From contig JANYLJ010000054.1 in NCBI GenBank assembly GCA_025357945.1, positions 62,001 through 126,000 of the forward strand: a stretch of DNA of 64,000 nucleotides, written 5' to 3'. The DNA comes from Gemmatimonadota bacterium (GTDB lineage: Bacteria > Gemmatimonadota > Gemmatimonadetes > Gemmatimonadales > GWC2-71-9). How positions within the stretch are numbered: position 1 is the stretch's first letter; every line of letters begins with the position of its first letter. The notes beneath the pieces are model-generated. The model had not been told where the DNA came from, did no database searches, and saw only the letters and a program-made list of their open reading frames with translations. Made by a program: the position numbers and the translations under genes. Below are positions 53,002-61,183 of the stretch, piece after piece.

Positions 53002-54227
53002 CAGACCCCCAGCGTCGAGGCTGCACGCGGGCGGGGCGCCACGCCCCGCACGACGCGCCCGCGATCGAGCAGGAAAAACACCAGCCAGCCGAGCAACAGG
53101 TTGAGGCCGAACAATGCCAGGCCCAACACCCGCGGATCGGTCCAGCCGAAGCCACGCTCGAACACCTCGATCGCCACGGCGATCACCAAGATGTAGGCGA
53201 GCGCCAGCGGCAACAGAATCTTCCATCCCACCGCCATCAGCTGGTCATAGCGGAACCGCGGCAGCGTCCAGCGGATCCACATCACGAAGAAGATCCAGAA
53301 GAACATCTTCGCGAAGAAGAATCCGTGGGTCACGATTGTCTGCAGCAGGCCACCGCGTTCGTCCCAGTGGGTGAACGGTATATCCCAGCCGCCGAAAAAG
53401 AGCGTGGCCACCATCGCGGCCACCGTGACGATGTGGGCATACTCCGCGATCATGAACAGCGAGAACTTCATCGCACTGTATTCGGCGTGATAGCCGGCGA
53501 CCAGCTCCGACTCGGCCTCCGGCAGGTCGAACGGCAACCGGTTCGTCTCGGCGAATCCGGAGATCAGGAAGACGAAGAACGACAGGAACAGCGGCATGAT
53601 GAACCAGAGCCCCTGTTGCTGCTTGGCGATGATCTCGCTGAATGACGCGTTGCCCGACATCAGCAGCACGGGGATGAGCGAGAGTCCCATGGCCACTTCG
53701 TACGAAATGAGCTGGGCGCTGGCACGGAGACCGCCGATCAAGGAATACTTGCTGTTCGAGGACCAGCCGGCGAGCGCGATCCCGTACACACCGAGCGACG
53801 AAAAGGCGAGCACGAACACGAACCCGATCGGCAGCTCGGCCACCGACATCGGCATCAGGCCGTGGTAAGCGACCTGGCCGATCAGCGGGAGCGTCGCATC
53901 GAAGTTCACCGGGAGCGGGGCTGCGAGCGGGATGACCGCGATCAGCATGACTGCGGGAACGAAGGACAAGGCCGGTGCGAGCAGGAACAGCAAATTGTTC
54001 GCCGAAATTGGGCGCGTTTCTTCCTTGATGAAGTTCTTGATCCCGTCCGCCGCCGGCTGCAGCAGGCCGAACGGACCGACGCGGTTGGGGCCCGGCCGGT
54101 TCTGCATCCACCCGGCGACCTTCCGTTCCATGAGCGTGAGCAGCGCCACGCCCACCATCATCATGGTGAACACCACCAGCATCTTGATGACGGCAAAGAA
54201 GAGGAACCCCTTCTGTTCCGGGCTCAC
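53001..54227 (-). CDS. nuoH: NADH-quinone oxidoreductase subunit H
   Basis: A 408-residue heel subunit of complex I that lines the quinone chamber. Motifs: TLMERKVAGWMQNRPGPNRV near the start, GLLQPAADGIKNFIKEETRP, SLGVYGIALAGWSSNSKYSL, EVAMGLSLIPVLL, and the conserved acidic stretch ETNRLPFDLPEAESELVAGY followed by SAMKFSLFMIAEYAH. It overlaps nuoG by 4 bases. The 50-residue C-terminal extension after the last helix is Arg/Pro-rich. Confidence 0.96.
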   Translation of the reverse strand: MSPEQKGFLFFAVIKMLVVFTMMMVGVALLTLMERKVAGWMQNRPGPNRVGPFGLLQPAADGIKNFIKEETRPISANNLLFLLAPALSFVPAVMLIAVIPLAAPLPVNFDATLPLIGQVAYHGLMPMSVAELPIGFVFVLAFSSLGVYGIALAGWSSNSKYSLIGGLRASAQLISYEVAMGLSLIPVLLMSGNASFSEIIAKQQQGLWFIMPLFLSFFVFLISGFAETNRLPFDLPEAESELVAGYHAEYSAMKFSLFMIAEYAHIVTVAAMVATLFFGGWDIPFTHWDERGGLLQTIVTHGFFFAKMFFWIFFVMWIRWTLPRFRYDQLMAVGWKILLPLALAYILVIAVAIEVFERGFGWTDPRVLGLALFGLNLLLGWLVFFLLDRGRVVRGVAPRPRAASTLGV

Positions 54228-55789
54228 CGCGCCGCTCCCGCGATACCGGCTCCAACCGTGCAGCCGGTAAGGCCCAGGTCCCGGTACGTGAGGCCGGCGA
54301 ATGGTTCCAGCATCCCGAATGCCTCGGAGGCCGTGGTTGGCGCCCGCCGGTTCGCTTCAGCGCGGGCCCACCCCTGCGACGCGATCCACCACGCCGGCCG
54401 GGCCATCCCCGGCGCGGACTTGGCCGGCAGGTACCGCTGCGCCCGCTGGTCGCGATTGACGAACACGCCCTGCTCCTCCGCCAGCGTCGCGATCGGCAGC
54501 ACCAGGTCGGCGCCGTGCATCCTTGGGTCGAGCACCGCCGCGAAATGCACAACGTGCGCGGCCGCCTCGAGTGCCAGAACGTCCGCATCGTCGAGATCCA
54601 CATCGAGCACGATCGCCAGCGCGGTGCCGGGCAGCAATGCAATGGCGCCCACCCAGTCGGTTGACAGGCCGAGCAACCGGCCACCCTCGAGGTTCGCGGC
54701 GCGCTCGCGGCGGAGCGCCAGGTTCGGGACCAAGCCGATCGGCGCCTCGATGCCCATCGGCACCTTCATCGCGGCGGCCCGACGGCGGCGGCCCGCAAGT
54801 TGGAGCGTCCAACCGATCGATTCACACGAAGCGCGGCCACCGGCGAGCACCACAACCGCACCATCAGCGCCCGCGACCAGCGATGCGAGGCGATCGAGTG
54901 CCGCGTCCCAGTCGCAGGCGTGGACGCCCGCAGCATCGCGCCACAGCGGCGCCTCCAGCCGATCACCCCGGTTCATCCAGCGGTAGTCGGCACGACCGGT
55001 GTCGCACATGAAGTGACGATTGACGTCGAGGTTCGGGCGCGGGCGCAGCCGGACGACGGCACTGTCCCGCGTGTCGATCGTCATGTTGCACCCCTGGGTG
55101 CATCCCGGGCAGATCGACGCGGTCTTGTCGAGCTCCCAGGCGCGGGCCTTGTGCAGGAAATCCTTCGAGATCAGCGATCCGACCGGGCACAGGTCCACCA
55201 CGTTGCCCGACCATGGGTGGTCGAGCGCGTGCTCCGGGTCGATCCCGATGAATGCGCGATCGCCGCGCTCGTATACCTCGAGCACCGAGTCACCGGCCAC
55301 GCTCTCCATGAACCGCACGCAGCGCGTGCAGAGAATGCACCGATTCGGCACGTAGAGCACATCGGGCCCGAAGTCCTCGACCGGTGCGTACCGCTTGGGG
55401 TAGTCGTCGTAGCGGCTCCCCCAACGCCCCTCCTGGAACACGAAGTCCTGCAACTCGCATTCACCGGCCTGGTCACAGATCGGGCAATCCAGCGGATGAT
55501 TGATAAGCAGGAATTCGAGGACGCCCTCGCGTGCCTTCTTCGCGACCGGCGAGTTGACCTGGACCACCTGCCCGTCGGCGACCGCGGTGACGCAGGCGGG
55601 CATCAACTTGGGCGCCTTCTCCACTTCCACCAGGCACATGCGGCACACCGCCGGCGACGGGAGCGACGGATGGTAGCAGTAGTGCGGCACCACGACGCCA
55701 GCCTGCTTCGCGGCCTCGATGATCATCGTCCCCTTGGCGACCTGAATCGGGACGCCGTCGATCGTGACGGACACCATGTCGGTACTCAT
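54224..55789 (-). CDS. nuoG: NADH-quinone oxidoreductase subunit G, short form
   Basis: NuoG carries several iron-sulphur clusters of the peripheral arm. The N-terminus has the 2Fe-2S domain (HYCYHPSLPSPAVCRMCLVE, PACVT), then the His-liganded 4Fe-4S motif (HPLDCPICDQAGECELQ), the CILCTRCVRF motif, CPVGSL, and the start of the molybdopterin-like domain (ICPGCTQGCNMTI). At 521 residues it is far shorter than the roughly 680-910 residues common elsewhere: most of the large C-terminal domain is reduced to about 250 residues. It starts 4 bases after nuoF and overlaps nuoH, with no sign of a frameshift. Confidence 0.92.
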   Translation of the reverse strand: MSTDMVSVTIDGVPIQVAKGTMIIEAAKQAGVVVPHYCYHPSLPSPAVCRMCLVEVEKAPKLMPACVTAVADGQVVQVNSPVAKKAREGVLEFLLINHPLDCPICDQAGECELQDFVFQEGRWGSRYDDYPKRYAPVEDFGPDVLYVPNRCILCTRCVRFMESVAGDSVLEVYERGDRAFIGIDPEHALDHPWSGNVVDLCPVGSLISKDFLHKARAWELDKTASICPGCTQGCNMTIDTRDSAVVRLRPRPNLDVNRHFMCDTGRADYRWMNRGDRLEAPLWRDAAGVHACDWDAALDRLASLVAGADGAVVVLAGGRASCESIGWTLQLAGRRRRAAAMKVPMGIEAPIGLVPNLALRRERAANLEGGRLLGLSTDWVGAIALLPGTALAIVLDVDLDDADVLALEAAAHVVHFAAVLDPRMHGADLVLPIATLAEEQGVFVNRDQRAQRYLPAKSAPGMARPAWWIASQGWARAEANRRAPTTASEAFGMLEPFAGLTYRDLGLTGCTVGAGIAGAAR

Positions 55790-55793
55790 GCGA

Positions 55794-57101
55794 TCACGCT
55801 CCCACCGTCACGACCGCACGCGAACCATTGAGACACGCGTCGAAATCCGCCCGGAACTTCTGAATCCCGCTGACCACCGGGGCCGCGCACGAATCGCTGA
55901 GGACGCAGATCGTCTTGCCGGTCATGTTCTCCGCGAGATCCAGCAGCAAATCGAGATCCGAGGCCTTTCCCTCACCGGCCAGCAGCCGCTCCAGCACCCG
56001 CGTTGTCCACGCGGTACCCTCCCGGCAATTGGTGCACTGGGAACAGCTCTCGTGCGCGAAGAACCGGGCGAGCCGCATGATCACGTATACAAGATCGGTG
56101 GTGTCATCCATCACGATCATGCCGCCCGAGCCGAGCATCGACCCGTGCGCCACGATCCCTTCGTAATCGGTGGGGCAGGTCTCGACCTCCTCCGGTGTCA
56201 TGATCGGCACCGAGGCGCCGCCCGGAATGACGGCCTTGAGCGTGCGGCCCGGATGCAACCCGCCGCAGAGGTCGTAGATCAGCTCCTTCATCGGCAGGCC
56301 AAGCGTGATCTCATAGGTGCCGGGACGCTGCACATGGCCACAGACCGAGATCAACTTCGTGCCGGCGCTCTTTGGGCTCGACAAGCTGAGCTTCGAATAC
56401 CACGCGGCGCCGCCGTTGATGATCGCGGGCACGGCGGCGAGTGTCTCGACGTTATTGATTGTGGTCGGCATGCCGAACAGCCCGGCCACCGCCGGGAACG
56501 GCGGCTTGATCCGCGGATTGCCTCGGCGCCCCTCGATCGAGTTCATCATCGCGGTCTCTTCGCCGCAGATGTACGCACCAGCGCCGCGATGCACGACGAT
56601 GTCGATCCGCTTGCCCGACCCCAGCGCGTTCGCGCCCAGCACACCGTTCGCGTAGGCCTCGTCCACGGCGCGCCGGAGGATGTGGTACGGCTCCGTGAAC
56701 TCGCCGCGGATGTAGATGTACGTGGTCGCCGCCCGGATGGCGAGCTGCGCAATGGCGCATCCCTCGATCAGGGCGTGCGGCGTCCAGCGCAGGATCTCGC
56801 GGTCCTTGAACGTCCCCGGCTCCGACTCGTCGGCGTTGCAGCAGAGGTAATGCGGTCGGCCGTCGTCCTTCGGCATGAACGACCACTTCATCCCGGTCGG
56901 GAAGCCGGCGCCGCCCCGGCCGCGTAGGCCGGACGCCTTGACCTCGTTGATGATGTCGTCCGGGGCCATGCCGAGGGCCTTCCTCAGCGCCGCGTACCCG
57001 CCGCGCTCGACCCAACCGGCATAGGTGCGCGCCGCAACCTCACCGAAGTGCTTCGAGAGCACCGGAGTTTCCTTCGGATGGATCGGATGCGGATATCCCA
57101 T
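55794..57101 (-). CDS. nuoF: NADH-quinone oxidoreductase subunit F
   Basis: NuoF binds NADH and FMN and carries 4Fe-4S cluster N3. The ATG at 57101 shares one base with the nuoE stop and gives 435 residues; longer frames extend through nuoE and are rejected. Motifs: GLRGRGGAGFPTGMKW (NADH/FMN), CCNADESEPGTFKDREIL, the FMN-pocket phrase GAGAYICGEETAMMNSIEG and the cluster ligands ESCSQCTNCREGT. Confidence 0.97.
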   Translation of the reverse strand: MGYPHPIHPKETPVLSKHFGEVAARTYAGWVERGGYAALRKALGMAPDDIINEVKASGLRGRGGAGFPTGMKWSFMPKDDGRPHYLCCNADESEPGTFKDREILRWTPHALIEGCAIAQLAIRAATTYIYIRGEFTEPYHILRRAVDEAYANGVLGANALGSGKRIDIVVHRGAGAYICGEETAMMNSIEGRRGNPRIKPPFPAVAGLFGMPTTINNVETLAAVPAIINGGAAWYSKLSLSSPKSAGTKLISVCGHVQRPGTYEITLGLPMKELIYDLCGGLHPGRTLKAVIPGGASVPIMTPEEVETCPTDYEGIVAHGSMLGSGGMIVMDDTTDLVYVIMRLARFFAHESCSQCTNCREGTAWTTRVLERLLAGEGKASDLDLLLDLAENMTGKTICVLSDSCAAPVVSGIQKFRADFDACLNGSRAVVTVGA

Positions 57102-57601
57102 CAGGGATACCGGGCCAGGATCTCCGGCACGCGCTCGGGCGTGACGGAATCGATGAAATCGTCGTCGATGATCACCGGCGTGGCGAAGCCGCATGCGCCG
57201 AGGCATTCCACCTCGATCACGGTAAATCGGCCGTCGGCGCTCGTCGCGCCGAGATCGCCGCACCCGGTGTGCTGCACCAGCGCGCGGGCGACGTCTTCGG
57301 CGCCGCAGATGCCGCACGGCGACGTTGTGCAGACCTGGATGAAGTGGCGACCGACCGGGTGGGTGTGGTACATCGTGTAGAAGGTGACCACACCACGCAC
57401 GTACGCCGGGGTGAGGCCCAGCTGCCCGGCCACTTCGGTGATCGACCCGTCCGAGATCCAGCCACGCGCTTCCTGCACCAGCCACAGCGCTGGCAGGAGC
57501 AGCGATCGCTTGTCCGGATACTGGGGATAGAGGGCTTCCAGTTTGGCGAGTACGACCCCGCCAAAAACCGGGTCATGCACGACCGTCTCATGCGCGCTCA
57601 C
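57101..57601 (-). CDS. nuoE: NADH-quinone oxidoreductase subunit E
   Basis: A 166-residue thioredoxin-like 2Fe-2S subunit of the NADH dehydrogenase module. Cluster ligands are CTTSPC (CX4C) and CLGAC (CX3C), with the typical GVVTFYTMYHTHPVGRHFIQ helix-strand before them. It overlaps nuoD by 4 bases and nuoF by 1. Confidence 0.96.
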   Translation of the reverse strand: MSAHETVVHDPVFGGVVLAKLEALYPQYPDKRSLLLPALWLVQEARGWISDGSITEVAGQLGLTPAYVRGVVTFYTMYHTHPVGRHFIQVCTTSPCGICGAEDVARALVQHTGCGDLGATSADGRFTVIEVECLGACGFATPVIIDDDFIDSVTPERVPEILARYP

Positions 57602-58884
57602 CGATCAATTTCTCCCATCACGATGTCGATGCTGGCGTTGATGGCGATCACGTCGGAGAGCAACGCCCCGTCACACAGCTTCGGCAGCGCCGCCAGGTTG
57701 AGAAATGACGGGGGGCGGATACGCCACCGCACCGGCTTCGCGGTGCCGTCGGAAACGAGGTAGGTGCCGAGCTCACCCTTGGGGTTCTCGACGCCGAAGT
57801 AGACCTCGCCGGCCGGTGGCTTGATTCCTTCCATCACCTGCTTGAAGTGGAAGATCATCGCCTCCATGTCGCTCATGGCGCGGGACTTCGGCGGCAACGT
57901 AATGCGCGGATCGGCGACATCCACCGGACCCGGCCGCAGCTTGTCGAGCGCCTGCTCCATGATGCGCACGGATTGCGCCATTTCTTCCATGCGCACGCGG
58001 TAACGGTCGTAGATATCGCCATGCTCGCCGATCGGCACGTCGAAATCGAATTCGTCGTAGCCGAGGTAGGGACGATCCTTGCGAACGTCGTAGGCCACAC
58101 CACTCGCGCGCAACATCGGCCCGGAGAGCGAGTAGTTGATCGCATCCTCGGCGTTCATCACCCCCACGCCCTGCGTGCGCCCGCACCAGATCGCGTTGCG
58201 GGTGAACATCGTGTCCACTTCGCGCAGCGTGTTGGGAAAGGTGCGGACGAACTCGCGCAGGCCGTCCTCCCAGCCGTCCGGGACGTCGGCCATCATGCCG
58301 CCGACCCGTGCCACCGATGTGGTCAGGCGCGCTCCTGTCCACGACTCCTGGAGATTGTAGATGCGCTCGCGCTGCTCGAACATCCAGAGAAATGGCGTGT
58401 AGGCGCCGAGGTCGATGCCGGTGGTCCCGGCCCAGACCAGGTGCGAGATGATCCGGCTCATCTCGCACGCGATCACGCGCAGCAACCGGCACCGCTCGGT
58501 GATCTGGATCCCCATCAATGCCTCGACGGCGAGCGCGAAGGCGATGTTGTTCGCCATCGGCGACAGGTAGTCGGTCCGGTCGGTGAGTGGAATGATCTGA
58601 TTGTAGAACCGGTATTCGCCCAGCTTCTCGAACCCCGAGTGCAGGTAGCCGATGTGCGGGATCACCCGCTTCACCGCTTCGCCCTCGAGTTCAACCACCA
58701 GCCGGAGCACACCGTGCGTCGCCGGATGCTGCGGCCCGATGTTCACCAGCATGTGCTCGGCGCCGAAGTCGTCGTTCACCGATTCACTCGGCCGGCGCGA
58801 CACCCCCAGCGGCACATTGCGCACCTGACCGCGCGCGTCGAGCCCGGGCGTCGACAGTTCCATCTCGATGGTACGCGGCGTCAC
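57598..58884 (-). CDS. nuoD: NADH-quinone oxidoreductase subunit D
   Basis: A 428-residue 49-kDa-type subunit that shapes the quinone site with NuoB. Motifs: MLVNIGPQHPATHGVLRLVV, GYLHSGFEKLGEYRFYNQ, RIISHLVWAGTTGIDLGAYT and the C-terminal GELGTYLVSDGTAKPVRWRI, ending with MGEIDR as usual. NuoC and NuoD are separate proteins here. The first 37 residues before NDDFGAEHM are an extension. It overlaps nuoC (ATGA) and nuoE. Confidence 0.97.
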   Translation of the reverse strand: MTPRTIEMELSTPGLDARGQVRNVPLGVSRRPSESVNDDFGAEHMLVNIGPQHPATHGVLRLVVELEGEAVKRVIPHIGYLHSGFEKLGEYRFYNQIIPLTDRTDYLSPMANNIAFALAVEALMGIQITERCRLLRVIACEMSRIISHLVWAGTTGIDLGAYTPFLWMFEQRERIYNLQESWTGARLTTSVARVGGMMADVPDGWEDGLREFVRTFPNTLREVDTMFTRNAIWCGRTQGVGVMNAEDAINYSLSGPMLRASGVAYDVRKDRPYLGYDEFDFDVPIGEHGDIYDRYRVRMEEMAQSVRIMEQALDKLRPGPVDVADPRITLPPKSRAMSDMEAMIFHFKQVMEGIKPPAGEVYFGVENPKGELGTYLVSDGTAKPVRWRIRPPSFLNLAALPKLCDGALLSDVIAINASIDIVMGEIDR

Positions 58885-59522
58885 GGCAGGACCTTGCCGG
58901 CCTTCGCGAGGCGCTCACGCACGTCAAGCGGCAGTTCGTGATACGCTTCGGCGATCGACAATTCCTCGAGCGAGTAATACGCTTCGGGGTTCGCTTCGAG
59001 TGCCTGTCGGGTCTGTTCCGCGCGCGACCAATGTCCCCGGAGCGGGAACGACTTTCGCAGCGGGAACCCTTCGGCATAGCCCTCCCACATCAAAATCCGT
59101 CGCAGGTCCGGATGCCCCCGGAACTTCACGCCAAACATGTCCCACGCCTCTCGCTCGAGCCAGTCGGCGCCGCGCCACAGGTCGAGCACCGAGCGGACCT
59201 CGAGCGGGCCGTCCGGATTGAGCGGAATCTTGACCCGAAGGTCCACCTTGCGGTCGAGCGAGCGGAGCTGGTACACCACCTCGAGTTCGCGCTCGGGATC
59301 GCGGTACTCGACGCAGGTAATGTCGGTCAGGTAGTTGAACTGCTGCGACACGTCGTCCCGCAACCACTCGAGAACCGCGTGCGCGCCGGCGTTGGTCACG
59401 TAGACGACGACCTGGCCGCACACGGTGTGCGAACGCACGACCGCCTCGGGAAACCGCGCCCGGAGCGCAACCGCCGTGTCGGCAGCCGTGTGCAACCCGG
59501 GATCGGCGCTCGCTCCGCTCAC
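58881..59522 (-). CDS. nuoC: NADH-quinone oxidoreductase subunit C
   Basis: The start is a GTG at 59522 that overlaps the nuoB TGA (GTGA), giving 213 residues; any upstream start lies deep inside nuoB. The conserved 30-kDa-subunit motifs are [20 protein letters not shown], then [20 protein letters not shown] and [20 protein letters not shown]. NuoC connects NuoD to the NADH module. It overlaps nuoD by 4 bases. Confidence 0.95.
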   Translation of the reverse strand: MSGASADPGLHTAADTAVALRARFPEAVVRSHTVCGQVVVYVTNAGAHAVLEWLRDDVSQQFNYLTDITCVEYRDPERELEVVYQLRSLDRKVDLRVKIPLNPDGPLEVRSVLDLWRGADWLEREAWDMFGVKFRGHPDLRRILMWEGYAEGFPLRKSFPLRGHWSRAEQTRQALEANPEAYYSLEELSIAEAYHELPLDVRERLAKAGKVLP

Positions 59523-60136
59523 GCCGATCTCGTCTGATGGACCGAGTTTCCGAATGGCTCCGAGATTTCGTCGATGTCGGCCGGACGACGGAAGAGTCCG
59601 TCGGGGCCGACCAGCTGCTCGACCCGCAGCGACGGATCGACCATCGTTTCGCCCATGATCTTTTTCTGCAGCAGCATGATGCCGTAGAGCAGGCCTTCGG
59701 GGCGTGGCGGACAGCCGGGAACGTACACATCCACCGGAATGATCGTGTCGATCCCCTGCACCATGGCGTAGTTGTCGAAGATGCCGCCGGTGGACGCGCA
59801 GGCGCCCATCGAGATCGCCCACTTCGGTTGCGGCATCTGGTCCCAGATGCGGCGGATCACCGGCGCCAGCTTGAACGGCAACCGTCCGGCGCAGATCAGC
59901 ACGTCGGCCTGGCGGGGCGAAAAGCTCATCCGCTCCATGCCGAAGCGCGCGATGTCAAAACGCGACGCCGCGGTCGCCATGAATTCGATGGCGCAGCACG
60001 CGGTGCCAAAAGGCATCGGCCACAGCGAATTGGCGCGACCCCAGTTGGCCAGGAAATCGAGCCGGGTGGTGATCCAGTTCGGCGAAATCGACTCGTGCGT
60101 CGCCGCGCCGGGGGGCGGCAGCGGACTCAGTCCCAT
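59519..60136 (-). CDS. nuoB: NADH-quinone oxidoreductase subunit B
   Basis: NuoB holds terminal cluster N2 beside the quinone site. The ATG at 60136 overlaps nuoA by 10 bases and gives 205 residues. Cluster ligands: the adjacent cysteines in [10 protein letters not shown], then MGACASTGG and [35 protein letters not shown] is the conserved membrane-facing segment. Confidence 0.97.
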   Translation of the reverse strand: MGLSPLPPPGAATHESISPNWITTRLDFLANWGRANSLWPMPFGTACCAIEFMATAASRFDIARFGMERMSFSPRQADVLICAGRLPFKLAPVIRRIWDQMPQPKWAISMGACASTGGIFDNYAMVQGIDTIIPVDVYVPGCPPRPEGLLYGIMLLQKKIMGETMVDPSLRVEQLVGPDGLFRRPADIDEISEPFGNSVHQTRSA

Positions 60137-60492
60137 TGCAACGCGCCTCGCTTCCAGATGTAGACGTACCCCACGCCCAGCACCACGACGAACGTCAGCA
60201 TCTCCAGCAGCAGGACGCCGCCGAGCTCCTTCATCTGCTGGAACGCCACCGCCCACGGGATCATGTAGACGGTCTCGATGTCGAAGACGATGAACAGCAT
60301 TGCGACCAGGTAGAACTTGACCGAAAACCGCTCCCGCGCGTCCCCGATGACCGGCATGCCAGACTCATACGCAGCCCGCTTGACCGCGGTCGGACGATAG
60401 GCAGAGAGGAGGGTGGAAGCGCCGATAATCAGCGCGGCGTTGGCGACCACGAAGACCAGCAACAGGAGAATCGGAATGTAGGGCTGCAGCAT
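60127..60492 (-). CDS. nuoA: NADH-quinone oxidoreductase subunit A
   Basis: A 121-residue, three-helix subunit, first gene of the nuo operon. The ATG at 60492 ([18 protein letters not shown]) has GAGGTGG about 9 bases upstream. An in-frame GTG at 60522 has no ribosome-binding site and lies inside the Rex-type palindrome, so it is rejected. Family motifs: [40 protein letters not shown] and the C-terminal [11 protein letters not shown]. Confidence 0.96.
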   Translation of the reverse strand: MLQPYIPILLLLVFVVANAALIIGASTLLSAYRPTAVKRAAYESGMPVIGDARERFSVKFYLVAMLFIVFDIETVYMIPWAVAFQQMKELGGVLLLEMLTFVVVLGVGYVYIWKRGALQWD

Positions 60493-60506
60493 CGGCGGTG
60501 GCCACC

Positions 60507-60524
60507 TCGTGAAATATTTCACAA
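60507..60524 (-). promoter_or_regulatory. Predicted Rex operator upstream of nuo
   Basis: Read on the minus strand, the site is TTGTGAAATATTTCACGA. It contains a perfect 14-bp palindrome (60509-60522) and matches the Rex consensus TTGTGAANNNNTTCACAA at 13 of 14 defined positions. Rex is an NADH-responsive repressor of respiratory genes. The site overlaps the predicted transcription start and lies 14 bases upstream of the nuoA ATG, a position suited to repression. Confidence 0.7.
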
Positions 60525-60533
60525 CCCGGAGGA

Positions 60534-60562
60534 AAAGTACCGGAGAAGGGGGGTGATTTCAA
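60534..60562 (-). promoter_or_regulatory. Predicted sigma-70-type promoter of the nuo operon
   Basis: On the minus strand a -35-like TTGAAA (60557-60562) and a -10-like TACTTT (60534-60539) are separated by 17 bases. Transcription would start near 60523-60528, at the edge of the Rex-type operator. The -35 matches 5 of 6 consensus bases, the -10 only 3 of 6. Confidence 0.5.
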
Positions 60563-60595
60563 CGATGCGGGGGCTGCCGTTCCGCGGTCCCGGCT

Positions 60596-60601
60596 TAGAT
60601 T
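60596..60601 (+). promoter_or_regulatory. -10 element of a probable leaderless dcd transcript
   Basis: TAGATT (a TANNNT-type -10) ends 6 bases before the dcd ATG at 60608, and no Shine-Dalgarno sequence lies between. This spacing puts the transcription start at or beside the A of the start codon, the signature of a leaderless mRNA. No good -35 is seen. Confidence 0.45.
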
Positions 60602-60607
60602 GTCCCC

Positions 60608-61168
60608 ATGTCTATCAAATCCGACCGCTGGATCCGCCGGATGGCCACCGAGCACGCCATGATCGAACCGTTTACCGACACCCAGGTCCGCGGCGGCGGG
60701 ATCTCCTACGGCGTCTCGTCGTACGGCTATGACATGCGCGTCGCCAACGAGTTCCGGATCTTTACCAACGTCCTGTCGGCGATCGTGGACCCGAAGAATT
60801 TCGACGACAAGAGCTTCGTCGAGTTCCAGGGCGACGTGTGCGTGGTGCCACCCAATTCGTTCGCGCTGGCACGCTCGGTGGAGTACTTCCGGATTCCGCG
60901 CAACGTGTTGACGATCTGCGTCGGCAAGTCGACCTATGCCCGCTGCGGCATCATCACGAACGTGACGCCGTTCGAGCCGGAATGGGAGGGCCACGTGACG
61001 CTCGAAATCAGCAACACCACGCCGCTCCCCGCGCGAATCTATGCCAACGAAGGGATCTGCCAGGTGCTCTTCTTCGAGGCCGACGACGACGACATCTGCG
61101 AAACGAGCTACGCCGACAAGAAGGGCAAGTATCAGGCGCAGCGCGGGGTTACCCTCCCCCGGCTCTAG
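60608..61168 (+). CDS. dcd: dCTP deaminase
   Basis: Dcd deaminates dCTP to dUTP, feeding dTMP synthesis. The 186-residue protein has the trimeric dUTPase-like fold motifs: [17 protein letters not shown], then [20 protein letters not shown] and [20 protein letters not shown] with the catalytic Glu, and [13 protein letters not shown] followed by the C-terminal [17 protein letters not shown]. It is divergent from nuo and appears to be translated from a leaderless message. Confidence 0.96.
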   Translation: MSIKSDRWIRRMATEHAMIEPFTDTQVRGGGISYGVSSYGYDMRVANEFRIFTNVLSAIVDPKNFDDKSFVEFQGDVCVVPPNSFALARSVEYFRIPRNVLTICVGKSTYARCGIITNVTPFEPEWEGHVTLEISNTTPLPARIYANEGICQVLFFEADDDDICETSYADKKGKYQAQRGVTLPRL

Positions 61169-61183
61169 ACCGTTCAGGCTTAC

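Noticed and set aside
60493-60522. GTG at 60522 as the nuoA start
   Set aside because: It has no ribosome-binding site and lies inside the Rex-type palindrome, while the ATG at 60492 has GAGGTGG upstream and gives the usual NuoA length.
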